Shown: positions 34,950-44,100 of the stretch, one piece after another | Layout of the letters: the number at the start of each line of letters is the position of its first letter | Numbering within the stretch: the first letter of the stretch is position 1 | Assembly (NCBI RefSeq): GCF_005144585.1 | Contig: NZ_SSMQ01000001.1 | Coordinates: forward strand, 310,001 to 374,000 | DNA length: 64,000 bases | Direction of reading: 5' to 3' | DNA from: Polyangium fumosum | Lineage (GTDB): Bacteria; Myxococcota_A; Polyangia; Polyangiales; Polyangiaceae | Program-made: the position numbers and the translations under genes | Notes under the pieces: model-generated | Databases searched by the model: none | What the model was told of the DNA's origin: nothing | Seen by the model: only the letters and a program-made list of their open reading frames with translations

Positions 34950-35911
34950 GAGAGGCTCCACCGCAGCGCGTCCACGGTGCGCTGCATGTCATTCGCGTTT
35001 TCGGTCGCGTGGACCCGCGCTTCGGTGCCGAGGTTCGTCCGGACGAGCGATCGCAGCACCGCGCCCGGGGCCATGGTCACGAAATCCGTCACGCCCTCGT
35101 CCTTGAGCGTGGCCATGACGTCGGTCCAGCGAACGGTATGGACGAGCTGGCCGGCGAGGAGGCGCGGGACGAGCGCCTCCTCCTCGGCGCGTTTTCCCGT
35201 TGCATTGAGCACCATGGGGACTTGCATGGTCCCCCGACGCGCGAGCTTGAGCGCCGCTTCGAGCTCGGGGACGGCATCTTTCATGGATTCGCTGTGCCAG
35301 GCGCCGGAGACAGGCAACCGTCGCGCGTGGCGCCAGAGGTCGATACCGAGCGCATCACCGAGGGTACGGATCATGCTGCGGATGGCGTTCTCATCGCCGC
35401 TCAACACCACTTCCCCGGGCGCATTCGATGCGGCCACGTGGATTCCGGGCCGCGTGGCCGCGCGCTGGAGCGTCCCCTTGAGGAAGACCTCCGAACGCTC
35501 TGTCGAAGGTTCGGAGAACACGAACATGGCTCCCGGGTGCCGCTCTGCTTCCCGCGCCATCAGCCGCCCACGCAGCGCCGCGATCGCAATCGCATCCTCG
35601 GGCGTGATGGCGCCCGTCGCCGCCCAGGCCGGGAGCTCTCCGAGCGAATGACCTGCCACGACGTCGGGCTTGATTCCCGCGGCGAGAAGCTCCGCGTGCA
35701 CGAAGAGCGCGACCGCCGTGAGCACCGGTTGCTGGATTTCCGTACGTTCGAGCGCGCGCCCGCCCTTCACCAGGAGTTCGCTCGGCGCGAAGTCGGCCGC
35801 CGCCGCCGCCCGTTCGAGCATTTCCTTGCCCCGCGGCGCGCTCTCCGCGAATTGCACGGCCGCGACGAGCCCTTTCGCACCCTGCCCGGGAAACAGAAAC
35901 GCGACGGTCAC
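34946..35911 (-). CDS. FabD-like malonyl-CoA:ACP acyltransferase
   Basis: A 321-residue acyltransferase. FLFPGQGAK opens the fold, AGHSLGE carries the nucleophile Ser89, and SGAWHSESM provides His206. QQPVLTAVALF is typical of the family. It should load an extender acyl group, most likely malonyl, onto the ACP encoded in the same cluster. The specificity residue region reads AWHS rather than the common AFHS, so the extender is not certain. GTG 35911 overlaps the reductase stop by four bases. A dedicated acyltransferase is unusual in classical type II polyketide clusters, which borrow FabD from primary metabolism. Confidence 0.88.
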   Translation of the reverse strand: MTVAFLFPGQGAKGLVAAVQFAESAPRGKEMLERAAAAADFAPSELLVKGGRALERTEIQQPVLTAVALFVHAELLAAGIKPDVVAGHSLGELPAWAATGAITPEDAIAIAALRGRLMAREAERHPGAMFVFSEPSTERSEVFLKGTLQRAATRPGIHVAASNAPGEVVLSGDENAIRSMIRTLGDALGIDLWRHARRLPVSGAWHSESMKDAVPELEAALKLARRGTMQVPMVLNATGKRAEEEALVPRLLAGQLVHTVRWTDVMATLKDEGVTDFVTMAPGAVLRSLVRTNLGTEARVHATENANDMQRTVDALRWSLS

Positions 35912-36657
35912 AACGTGAGTCCCCCGTCCACCACGAGCGCCTGCCCGATCACGTACGACGCCTCGTCCGAGGCCAGAAACAAGACAGCCCGCGCGACCTC
36001 GTCGCCGGTCCCGAAGCGCCCGAGCGGAATCTGCGCGCGCGCCTTCTCTGCGATCCGTTTGTCCAGGCGCTTCGCCATTCCCGTGCCGAGCAGCCCCGGC
36101 ACCACGGCGTTGACCCGGATCCCGCGCGGGGCGAGCTCGGCCGCGAGCGTGCGCGTGAACGCGAGGATCGCGCCCTTCGAGGCGGCGTAATTCGATTGCC
36201 CCGGGCTCGCGTGCTGGCCCGCGACCGAGGCGACGTTGACGATGGCGCCCCGCCGCTTCGCCATCATCGGCCGCACCACCGCGCGGCAGCCGTGAAAGGC
36301 GCCGCCCGCATTGACGCGCATCACCTCGTCCCAGCTCTCCTCGGCCATGAGCGGGAAGAGCTCATCCGCCGCAACGCCGGCATTGTTCACGAGCACGTCG
36401 ATCGCGCCCCGCGCGACGAGCACCTGTTCCACGGCCGCGTTCATGGACGCCGCGCTCGCGACGTCCATCACGAGCAATGCACCGCGCCCGCCCGCCTCTT
36501 CCAACGCTCGGAGCGTCTCCTTCGCCTCGTCCTCGCGCGTCCGGTATCCGACGAAGACAAACGCCCCCTCGGCGCCGAACGCCGTTGCAATGCTCCGGCC
36601 GAGCCCGCGTGAGGCGCCGGTCACGATCACCGTGCTGTCGTCGAATCGAGCACTCAT
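35908..36657 (-). CDS. FabG-like 3-oxoacyl-ACP reductase (SDR)
   Basis: A 249-residue short-chain dehydrogenase. TGASRGLG (13-20) binds NAD(P)H, NNAG is present, and the catalytic set is Asn116, Ser144, Tyr157 and Lys161 (YAASK). The C-terminus PGLLGTGM and VIGQALVVDGGLTL follows the FabG pattern. It should reduce a 3-oxoacyl-ACP made by the ketosynthase upstream. Arg in the loop after the first strand (VGYRTRED) favours NADPH. ATG 36657 overlaps the preceding stop (ATGA). Confidence 0.9.
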   Translation of the reverse strand: MSARFDDSTVIVTGASRGLGRSIATAFGAEGAFVFVGYRTREDEAKETLRALEEAGGRGALLVMDVASAASMNAAVEQVLVARGAIDVLVNNAGVAADELFPLMAEESWDEVMRVNAGGAFHGCRAVVRPMMAKRRGAIVNVASVAGQHASPGQSNYAASKGAILAFTRTLAAELAPRGIRVNAVVPGLLGTGMAKRLDKRIAEKARAQIPLGRFGTGDEVARAVLFLASDEASYVIGQALVVDGGLTL

Positions 36658-37703
36658 AAAGGCAACACGAACGGCGGCAGCTTGGATTCGTCTCGCGTCC
36701 GGTAGCTATGCCGCTGGGGGCTCACGTACAGGCTGCGGTTGTTGAGGAGCGGCGCCGAGAGGGTGCGAATCGGCCGGCGCTCGCCCGCGTGACGGGCCTC
36801 GTACCGATCGATGCCGGCGTACGCATACGGTCGATCGAGGAGCAAAAGCACAACCCATTCGCCGCGGATCACGGAAAAGCCGGACACGAGGACATGCCCG
36901 ATCCGTTGATCGTCCAGAAACACCTCGTCCCCCTCGGCCACGGGTGCGCCGGCGACGGCCCATACGACCCGCGCCGTCGCGTTCGCCTCGCGCCGGGCCT
37001 GCAGCGCGGCAGATCCCACGTAGTCCTTGCGGTACGAGACGCGCCATTGCAGGCCGAGCTCCAGCGGCGAGAGGCCGGCGCGTCCCTCGCGGCGAATGTT
37101 GAAGAAGCCATTTTCGAGCGCGCATTGATCCAGCGCGGACAGGCTCGCGAGGGCGAGGTCGAACGCCGCCCCCTCCCGGAGGAGCGCCTCGCGCACGGTC
37201 GCGACCTCGTCCGTGGGAATCAGCAAATCATACCCAAACTCGCCGGTCTTGCCCGACCGAAAAAACACGGCGTCGTCGGTGCGGTAAAACGCGAGATACG
37301 GAAGGCTCCCGACGTCGGGCCCAAACACGGTCGTGCAGAGCTCCCAGGCATAAGGCCCGTGGAGCGAGAGGAGCGTCCCGTTGCATCGCTCGACCGTCAC
37401 CACGACGCCCGCGGGAAAACGTTTCTCCAGGAACGCGACGAGCTCCTCGGGCGACGGCCCCTCGGCAAGCAAAAAGAACGATTCGTCGTCCCGGGCCACG
37501 TGAATGTCCGCGAACGGTCGGGCCTCCTCGTCGAGCAAGAGGCTCGGGCGCATCTGACCATCCTGCAAGAAAAGATCACAGGCGACGACGTAGTCGAGCG
37601 CTTCGTACGCGCCTTCGCCCTCGATGCGCAGGCACGTGATGTGATCACCTTTGGCGAGCGCCACGCTCGTGCGCAAGGCGCGGATCTCGTCATCCATCGA
37701 CAT
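36654..37703 (-). CDS. GcvT-like (aminomethyltransferase fold) protein in fatty acid cluster
   Basis: A 349-residue protein of the GcvT/YgfZ folate-binding type. The stretch SGKTGEFGYDLLIPTDE matches the GYTGEDGFEI-type motif, and LSALDQCALENGFFNIRREG plus LSPLELGLQWRVSYRKDYVG matches the middle of GcvT. The C-terminal beta-barrel (about 250-345) is present. Real GcvT moves a methylene group from lipoyl-bound aminomethyl to tetrahydrofolate; family members also demethylate methoxy or N-methyl compounds or act without folate. Its place between ACP and reductase genes suggests a C1 or methyl step on the chain, or a structural role. ATG 37703 overlaps the ACP stop by 14 bases; ATG 37697 is an alternative. 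Confidence 0.75.
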   Translation of the reverse strand: MSMDDEIRALRTSVALAKGDHITCLRIEGEGAYEALDYVVACDLFLQDGQMRPSLLLDEEARPFADIHVARDDESFFLLAEGPSPEELVAFLEKRFPAGVVVTVERCNGTLLSLHGPYAWELCTTVFGPDVGSLPYLAFYRTDDAVFFRSGKTGEFGYDLLIPTDEVATVREALLREGAAFDLALASLSALDQCALENGFFNIRREGRAGLSPLELGLQWRVSYRKDYVGSAALQARREANATARVVWAVAGAPVAEGDEVFLDDQRIGHVLVSGFSVIRGEWVVLLLLDRPYAYAGIDRYEARHAGERRPIRTLSAPLLNNRSLYVSPQRHSYRTRDESKLPPFVLPL

Positions 37704-37992
37704 CGTCCGTCCTCCCGTGGGCGAGGGCCAGGTCGACCAGCGTATTGACGGTGCGCATGGCCGGTCGTGACAAACCCTCGTGTGGCAGCCTCACGCCGAG
37801 CTCGGATTCCATGCTGACCAGGAGCTCGACCGCGTCCACCGAATCCAGGCCGAGCCCCGTGCCAAAGAGCGGCGCGTCGGGGTCGATCTCGTCGGGCGCG
37901 CGGCTCACGTGCAGGCGCTCAACGAGGAGCGTGCGCACCTTGTCGAGGATACGCTCGCGACGCTGGATGTACCGGGCAAGCTCGGGGTTCAT
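37690..37992 (-). CDS. Acyl carrier protein
   Basis: A 100-residue acyl carrier protein. The phosphopantetheine attachment motif is GLDSVDAVEL with Ser51. It is longer than AcpP, with an Arg-rich first helix (MNPELARYIQRRERILDKV) that makes the start basic, while the region after residue 35 is acidic as usual. It carries the growing chain for the enzymes encoded around it and needs a phosphopantetheinyl transferase, which is not in the window. ATG 37992 overlaps the ketosynthase stop (ATGA). Confidence 0.9.
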   Translation of the reverse strand: MNPELARYIQRRERILDKVRTLLVERLHVSRAPDEIDPDAPLFGTGLGLDSVDAVELLVSMESELGVRLPHEGLSRPAMRTVNTLVDLALAHGRTDDVDG

Positions 37993-40049
37993 GCGGCTCC
38001 TTTTCGGCTGAAGACCACGGCGGCCGCGGCGGTGCCGCCCACATCGGGGACCAGCACGTGCTCCCAGGTCCCTCGCAAAATCGAGGCGACGGCGAACGCG
38101 CAGGCGAACATCGCCTCGGCTGCGGGCGCGGGGCCGAGGACGGGCGTGACGTTTGGCGCCACGACAACGTCGCTCGCGTCGAGCCCGGCCATTCGAATTG
38201 CGAGGCGCGTGGCCTCCTCCACGTCGCCCGGGCCGGCGAGGCCGAATCCCGAGAGACGCACGGCTTTGGATGTGTCCGGGGCCGGACCCTTGCCGAGCAC
38301 GAGGCACGCCGCCCCTTCTCCCTCGTGCGCCTCGGATTCGAGGGAGACGCGCTCGTCGACGCCGGCGGCGAGGATCAGGTCGACGTCGGATCGCGTCGAG
38401 AGGTGCAAGGCCGCATAAATGAGCGCGACGAGGCCGCTGCCGTCGCCCGTGGTGAGCGTCGTGGTCGGGCCCTTGAGCGCGCAGAGCTTCGTGCAAGTCC
38501 CCGCGGACGCATTGAGGACCATCCGCGTGAACGCCGTGGCCGAGAGGCGCGCGAGGCCACGCTCGCGAATGCTGTCCCTGAATTCACGCTCGCTTTCGGT
38601 CGATGCGCGTGTCGTGCCGACGAAAAGCCCCGCCCGGTCGCGTTTTACGCCGCGCAGCGTGATCCCCGCGTCGGCGAGGGCGAGCGCCGCGGCGGCCGAG
38701 AGATACCGCGACGCAGGATCCATCCCGCGCCCGTCCGCCGTGGGAATGAGGCTCTCGATGCGGAAGGCGGGCGCGCGTCGGCGGAGCGGGACCTTCGCGG
38801 CGAGCGCCTCCCCAAGCGCGTCGAGATCCATCCCGTGCGGCCCCACGGCGGAGGCGCCGAGGACCAGCCATTCGGCGGGGGTTTTTCCGGCCGAAACGTG
38901 CGGTGCTTTGCCCACGATGACGGCAGCATTCGCGCCTCCAAATGCCGAGTTGTTGCAAAGCGCGCGCTCGACGCGGGCCACGCGAGGCCGGTCGCCGGCC
39001 ACCGGATCGGGCGGAGAGCGCGGCCGCGCTTTGTCGTAATGCAGGGTGGGAGGAATCTTGCCCTGCTCCATGCCGCAGAGGGTCGCGATGAGCTCGAGCA
39101 CGCCCGCGGCGCCCTGCGCGTGACCGAGAAAGCTCTTCGTGGAGCTCACGGGCAAACGCGCCACGCGCTCGCCGAAGACCTGTTCGAGCGCGCGGAACTC
39201 GGCGGCGTCGTTGGTCATCGTGCCCGTGCCATGCGCATTGAAGTAATCGATCCTGTCAGCCTCCATCCCCGCATCGAGCAGCGCGCCGCGCAGCGCCCGC
39301 GCGACGCCGGCGCCCGTGGGATCGGGCGTGGTCGGATGGTAGGCGTCGGCCGAAAGACCATACCCGAGCACCGTCGCGAGCACCTGCGCGCCGCGGGCGC
39401 GGGCGGTATCGCCGCGTTCGAGCACCAGAAAACCCGCGCCCTCGCCAAGCGTGGTCCCCACGGGCTCGCTGAACGGCGCGCATTTCGAGAGACAAAGCAG
39501 CCCGAGCGCGTGAAAACCGGCAAAAATCTCCGGCGTGAGCTCGTCCGTGCCGCCGGCAAGGGCTATGTCGCAGAGCCCCGCTTCGAGCAGATCCCGGCCG
39601 AGCCCGATGGCATTCGTCGAGGAGGAGCAGGCCGTCGAAAGGGTGAGCGTCGGGCCCTCGATGCCGAGGGCGCGCGCGACCTCCGCTGCGACGCGGTGCA
39701 GGCCGTCCACGTGCATGCCGAGGCTCGTGCCGAGGATCAGGGCGACACGCCGCCCCGCGACGCCGCCCGGCCCGATCTGCAAGGCTGCATGCGCGAGAGC
39801 TTCGCGCGCGGCGGCCGTGGCGAATTCGACGCAACGATCCCCGGTTCCTGCGCCGGGCACCATCCCGCCGAGCGACACGGAAAAACCTTCGGTCGAGAAT
39901 CGCTCGATCGGGCGAATCCCATCGCGGCCCTCCTCGATGGCGGACCACAAGGCGGACGTACTTTCGCCGAGCGCCGAGACGGCGCCCATTCCCGTGATGG
40001 CAATCGGAGAGCCCGATTCCGGGGGTTCGGCGGTCGGTCGCTGGAGCAT
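37989..40049 (-). CDS. Single-chain KS-CLF-like beta-ketoacyl synthase fusion
   Basis: A 686-residue protein made of two thiolase-fold halves. Residues about 15-380 are an active ketosynthase with the Cys-His-His triad: Cys141 (STACSSST), His273 (NAHGTGT) and His310 (KSFLGH, with Lys305). Residues about 393-686 are a shorter ketosynthase-like half in which the Cys position reads TTGDGSG (Asp536) and no HGTGT motif is present. This is the arrangement of KS-alpha and KS-beta (chain length factor) of type II polyketide or aryl polyene systems, but in one chain. It should catalyse decarboxylative Claisen condensation on the ACP, with the second half shaping chain length. ATG 40049 is 14 bases after the preceding stop. 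Confidence 0.85.
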   Translation of the reverse strand: MLQRPTAEPPESGSPIAITGMGAVSALGESTSALWSAIEEGRDGIRPIERFSTEGFSVSLGGMVPGAGTGDRCVEFATAAAREALAHAALQIGPGGVAGRRVALILGTSLGMHVDGLHRVAAEVARALGIEGPTLTLSTACSSSTNAIGLGRDLLEAGLCDIALAGGTDELTPEIFAGFHALGLLCLSKCAPFSEPVGTTLGEGAGFLVLERGDTARARGAQVLATVLGYGLSADAYHPTTPDPTGAGVARALRGALLDAGMEADRIDYFNAHGTGTMTNDAAEFRALEQVFGERVARLPVSSTKSFLGHAQGAAGVLELIATLCGMEQGKIPPTLHYDKARPRSPPDPVAGDRPRVARVERALCNNSAFGGANAAVIVGKAPHVSAGKTPAEWLVLGASAVGPHGMDLDALGEALAAKVPLRRRAPAFRIESLIPTADGRGMDPASRYLSAAAALALADAGITLRGVKRDRAGLFVGTTRASTESEREFRDSIRERGLARLSATAFTRMVLNASAGTCTKLCALKGPTTTLTTGDGSGLVALIYAALHLSTRSDVDLILAAGVDERVSLESEAHEGEGAACLVLGKGPAPDTSKAVRLSGFGLAGPGDVEEATRLAIRMAGLDASDVVVAPNVTPVLGPAPAAEAMFACAFAVASILRGTWEHVLVPDVGGTAAAAVVFSRKGAA

Positions 40050-40063
40050 GTAGCGGGGCGAGA

Positions 40064-41056
40064 TCAGTCCTCGGTCGCCCGGAGGACCGCGCCGACGATG
40101 AGCGTGATGAGCCCTGCAATGCCGAGGATCGCGCCGATGGTCACCGCGAAGACGCCGCCGCCGGACGCGAAGATGCCGCCGATCACCATGGCGAGCACGC
40201 CGACGCCGAGGAGAATGCCGCCCACCGCGAGCACCGTGTTGCTGCGGCCATGCGGGTTCGCAGCGGGAGGGCCCTGCTGCGCGCCGTCATTCGCGGTCGC
40301 GCCCGTGCTGGCCACGTTCCAGCGCCGCGCGTGGGCCTCGGTGCGCTCCCGGAGCTGGAAAAATGCCTCCTCGCCCATTTGCGCGACGAGGCGGCGCTCG
40401 AAGTCGGCGACCGTCACCGGCCGAGCCGCCACTTTGTTCACCTTCGTCACGTATTCGTCGATGAGCAGCGGCGTCGATTGTTTCATGCGGGCGCACGCCT
40501 CGACCGCGATCGAGCGCAAATGCAGCCGCCGCTCCATCGAGATCCCGGCCCTGGCCGCGTCCTCGTCGATCGCCTCGACGATCCGCATCCCGAGCCCCGG
40601 ATCCTTGCGCATCCGGAGGCCGATGTCCGCGCGTTCGGTGGGCGTCAAAGCTTCGAGCTCGCTCGTCATGCCGAGCATCGCTTCGTCCATCTCGTCCATC
40701 CCATTCCACATGCGCGCTTGCATGCCGGGATGTGCGCGCCCCTCTTCGGGAAGATCGTTGAACGAGCCCACGAGGAGGAGCGAGCGGAGCGTCTTGCGGA
40801 CGAGCAGGTCCTGCTTCTGAACCTTCGAATCCGTAGCATCGAGCTTCGGGAAGAGCGACGTGATGGGGCTGTCGCCGGTCTTCAGCGAATCGAGACCCCT
40901 ATCGAGGCGCGCGAGAAACCGATCCATTTCCTCGGGGCTGACCAGCGTCACCGGCGACGCCGCCGCGCCCGTCGTGCCCACGCAACCCACGCTGCCTGCC
41001 GCCGCGGTCCCCGCCCCACCGATCACGCCGACCTTCAAAAAATCACGTCGTTCCAT
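40064..41056 (-). CDS. Tat-signal membrane protein of unknown function
   Basis: A 330-residue protein beginning MERRDFLKVGVIGGAGTAAA, a twin-arginine signal; a Cys at about residue 25 (GSVGC) could be lipidated. The middle (about 40-240) is helical and charged, with KTGDSPITSLFPKLDATDSK and several EARR-type helices. The last 60 residues hold two Gly/Val/Ile-rich membrane spans. I do not recognise a family. It lies 14 bases before the ketosynthase gene and probably belongs to the same transcript, so it might be the membrane component of the pathway. Tat export suggests folding in the cytoplasm before export. Confidence 0.6.
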   Translation of the reverse strand: MERRDFLKVGVIGGAGTAAAGSVGCVGTTGAAASPVTLVSPEEMDRFLARLDRGLDSLKTGDSPITSLFPKLDATDSKVQKQDLLVRKTLRSLLLVGSFNDLPEEGRAHPGMQARMWNGMDEMDEAMLGMTSELEALTPTERADIGLRMRKDPGLGMRIVEAIDEDAARAGISMERRLHLRSIAVEACARMKQSTPLLIDEYVTKVNKVAARPVTVADFERRLVAQMGEEAFFQLRERTEAHARRWNVASTGATANDGAQQGPPAANPHGRSNTVLAVGGILLGVGVLAMVIGGIFASGGGVFAVTIGAILGIAGLITLIVGAVLRATED

Positions 41057-41100
41057 GGCCCCACCCCGAACGTTGCAGAAGAAAGTTCTTTCCGGAGGAT

Positions 41101-41117
41101 GCCCGCTCCGGGCGGGC
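41101..41117 (-). terminator. Short GC hairpin between kinase and cluster genes
   Basis: GCCCGC (41101-41106) pairs with GCGGGC (41112-41117) around a 5-base loop. It sits in the 65-base gap after the kinase stop and before the Tat-signal gene. No T tract follows, so it may only attenuate transcription from the kinase gene into the cluster. Confidence 0.25.
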
Positions 41118-41121
41118 GGCG

Positions 41122-44100
41122 TCAAGCCGTGCCCGGTGACGCAGCGAGCCATGCCGCCGCGAGCTCCAGCGTGCGGGCGTTGTCCGGAACGGCACGCAAG
41201 AATCGCTCCCGCCGCGACGGATCGCCGATCTTCTCGGCCCGGCCGAGGAGATGCGCGCGCGCGGCGGAGAGCGCTTCCTTCGCGCGCGCGTGCTCGCCGT
41301 TCGCGTGGAGCGCCTCGGCATACACGAGCCGCACGAGCGGCTCGTCCGAGAGGAGCGCGCCGATCTGTTCGAGGAGCTGTTTGCCCTCCTCCGCCGCCGA
41401 GAGCGCCTCCGCAGGGCGGCCACACGCGAGCAGCACACGCGCCAGCGTCGCGAGGTACGAGCAGCGGCGGTTCGGGGGCGCATCGACGAGCGCCACGGCC
41501 TCGATCGCAGCGCGCTCGGCGGCCTCGCTGTCGCCCTGCCGCACGAGCACGAGCGCGAGGAACTGCCGCACGTCGTGCGCCGAGAGCACGAGGCCAGCGT
41601 TCGTGAGCGTCTCCAGGATGTCTTCGAGCAGCGCGCGCGCCTCCGCGAGCGCCCCGCGCGCCGCGAGCGCCTCCGCGAGCCCATGCCGTGCGCTCGCCGC
41701 GAGCATCGGCAAGCACTGCGCCTCGGCGCGCGCGACGAGCGTGGCGAGCCCCTCCTCGGCGCGGGCATGATCGCCGAGGTCGCAGAGCACGAGCGCCGCG
41801 TAGATGCGCATCGAGATGCCGAAGCGATCGACCTTCGCCTCCTCGAAGCACTGCGCGGCTTCGAGGAAAAATTCGTACGAGGGTTCGAGGTCGCCCTCGA
41901 CGAGCGCGCGCGTCGCCGAGACGGCCGCCCACTCGGCCCGCACGATGGGCTCGCGCCGCGCTTCCTCGGGCGCCTGCGTGAACCGCTCGGTGAGCGTCTC
42001 GGCCGCTTTCCGTTGCCCGGAGCGCAGGAGCATGCGCGCGATCCAGCCCATCGCCGCGAGCCTGCGCGTGAACGGCGAGGCCTCACGATCGGCGCGCTCG
42101 AGCATCGACTCCGCGATCCCGAGGAGCTGGCGGCGCTCGCCGCGCGAGCTCTCGGCCCACGCCGCCGCGCTCGCCGCGCCGAACCAGAGCGGGCTGTCGG
42201 GCGAAAGATGCTGCATCGCCTCGCGCGCCCGCCGCGCCGCCTCCGCGAGCTCGCCGCGGTAGAAATGCGCCTCGGCCTGCGCTTGCCGTACCTCGCCGAG
42301 CAGCCCGCCGTCCGCGCCGCACGCCTCGGCGCGCTCGCTGCGTTCGAGCACCGCCTCGAAGTCGTTCGCGCTGAGGGCCTGCGTCGCCGCGCGCACGAAC
42401 CACACCGCGGCTTTCTCGCGATCCTCGCCGCGCTCGCAGTGCTCGGCGAGGGCCATCGCGTCGCGCTCGCCCGCGGTCTCGAGCCACTCCGCCGCGAGCC
42501 GGTGGCCGAGCGCTCGATCGACCTCCGTGAGCGCCGCATAGGCGACCTCGCGCAGGAGGTCGTGCCGGAACGCGAGCTCCTCCTCGCCGGGAAAACGGCT
42601 CTCGCGGCGACGCATGAGGAGCTCGCGGTGGACGAGCGTCTCGATCCAGCGGCCTGCGTCGACGACGCTGCTCTCGCCGCCGAGGAGCGCGCGCACGCCG
42701 CCGCTCCAGAACGTTTCGCCGAAGATGCTGCCCGCGCGGAGCAGCCAGCGCGCCTCGCTCGGCAGCGCTTCGAGCCGCGCCTGCAGCATGGCGAGCACCG
42801 TCTTCGGCAGCGCGGTCTCCTGGCCCTCGGCCACCGCGCGCAAAAGCTCTTCGAGGTAAAACGGGTTGCCCGCGGCCTGCGCCACGACACGCGTGAGCAA
42901 GGACGGCGGCGCCTCATCGCCGAGCACGTGCCGTGCGAGCCGCTCGCTCGCGCGCCGCGACAGCTCGCCGAGCCGGATCTCCTGCATGCCGCGGTCCGCC
43001 CAGAGCCCCGGGAACCTGTCGTGCACGTCGGGCCGCGCGAGCGCGAGGACGAAGAGCGAGCGTTCGCGCGACACACGGAGCGCCGCGTCGATGAGCTGCA
43101 CCGTCGGCGTGTCGGCCCAGTGCAGATCCTCGAGCACCAGCACCACCGGCCGGGTCGCGCTCGCCGCGCTCACGAAGTCCTCAAAACCGCGGCGGATCTG
43201 ATCCCCCATCAGCACGGGATCTTTTCGCGCCGCGCGCAGGAACGTGCTCGCCTCCTCGGCCGCCCACGGCGCGCCCACGAGCTCGCCGTAGAGCTCCATG
43301 ACGCGCCCCGCGTCCGCGCCAAGGTGCCGCGTCACCGCGCCGCGGATCTTCTCCCGCCGCACCTCGATCGGATCCTCCTCGTGCAGCGACGAGGCCCGCC
43401 GCAAGAGCTCGCCGGCCATGCCGAAGGGCGCGCCCGTGCGCGTCGGATCCCCCTGCGCGAGCCAGATATCGGGGCGAGGCTCGGACTCGGCGAGCTTCTG
43501 CAAGAGCTCATGCCGGATGCGCGACTTTCCGATGCCGGCCACACCCGTCACGAGCACCGCGCGCCCCGCGGGCTCACTCACGCACTCCTCGTAGAGCGCG
43601 AGCAACGTCGAGAGCTCACGCTCGCGGCCTACGCACGGCGTCACCCGCCCGAGCAAGAGCCGCGATCCTTCCTGCGCTTGCGCCTCCCCGAGGAGCGACC
43701 GCACCTCCTCGCTCCCGTCGATCACGAAGCGCCCTTCGAGCAGCTCCGCCGTCAGCTCGTCGAGCCGCACCGGCCGCCGCGCCCCGCTCTCCGAATCGTC
43801 GCGTTTCGCCGTGCACTGCTCCTCCTCGCGCAAGAGCTTTGCCGCGCGATCGATGCCTTCTCCGACGGGCAGCGCGTGCGAGATCACCCCTCGTCCCGTC
43901 ACGAGCACCATGGGCGCCTCCGGCACCATCGCCTGCAGCGCGAGCGCGCACCGCGCGGCTTGGGTCGCCTGGTCCGTCGCCATGCCCGCGCCCGAGAGCA
44001 CGAGCGCCGCCGACCCGTCCACCAGCGCCTCCACGCGCGCCCCGTACGATCGCGCCACCGCGCGCAGCGCCGCGAGCGGCGCGATGCCGGCCGAGTCCAT

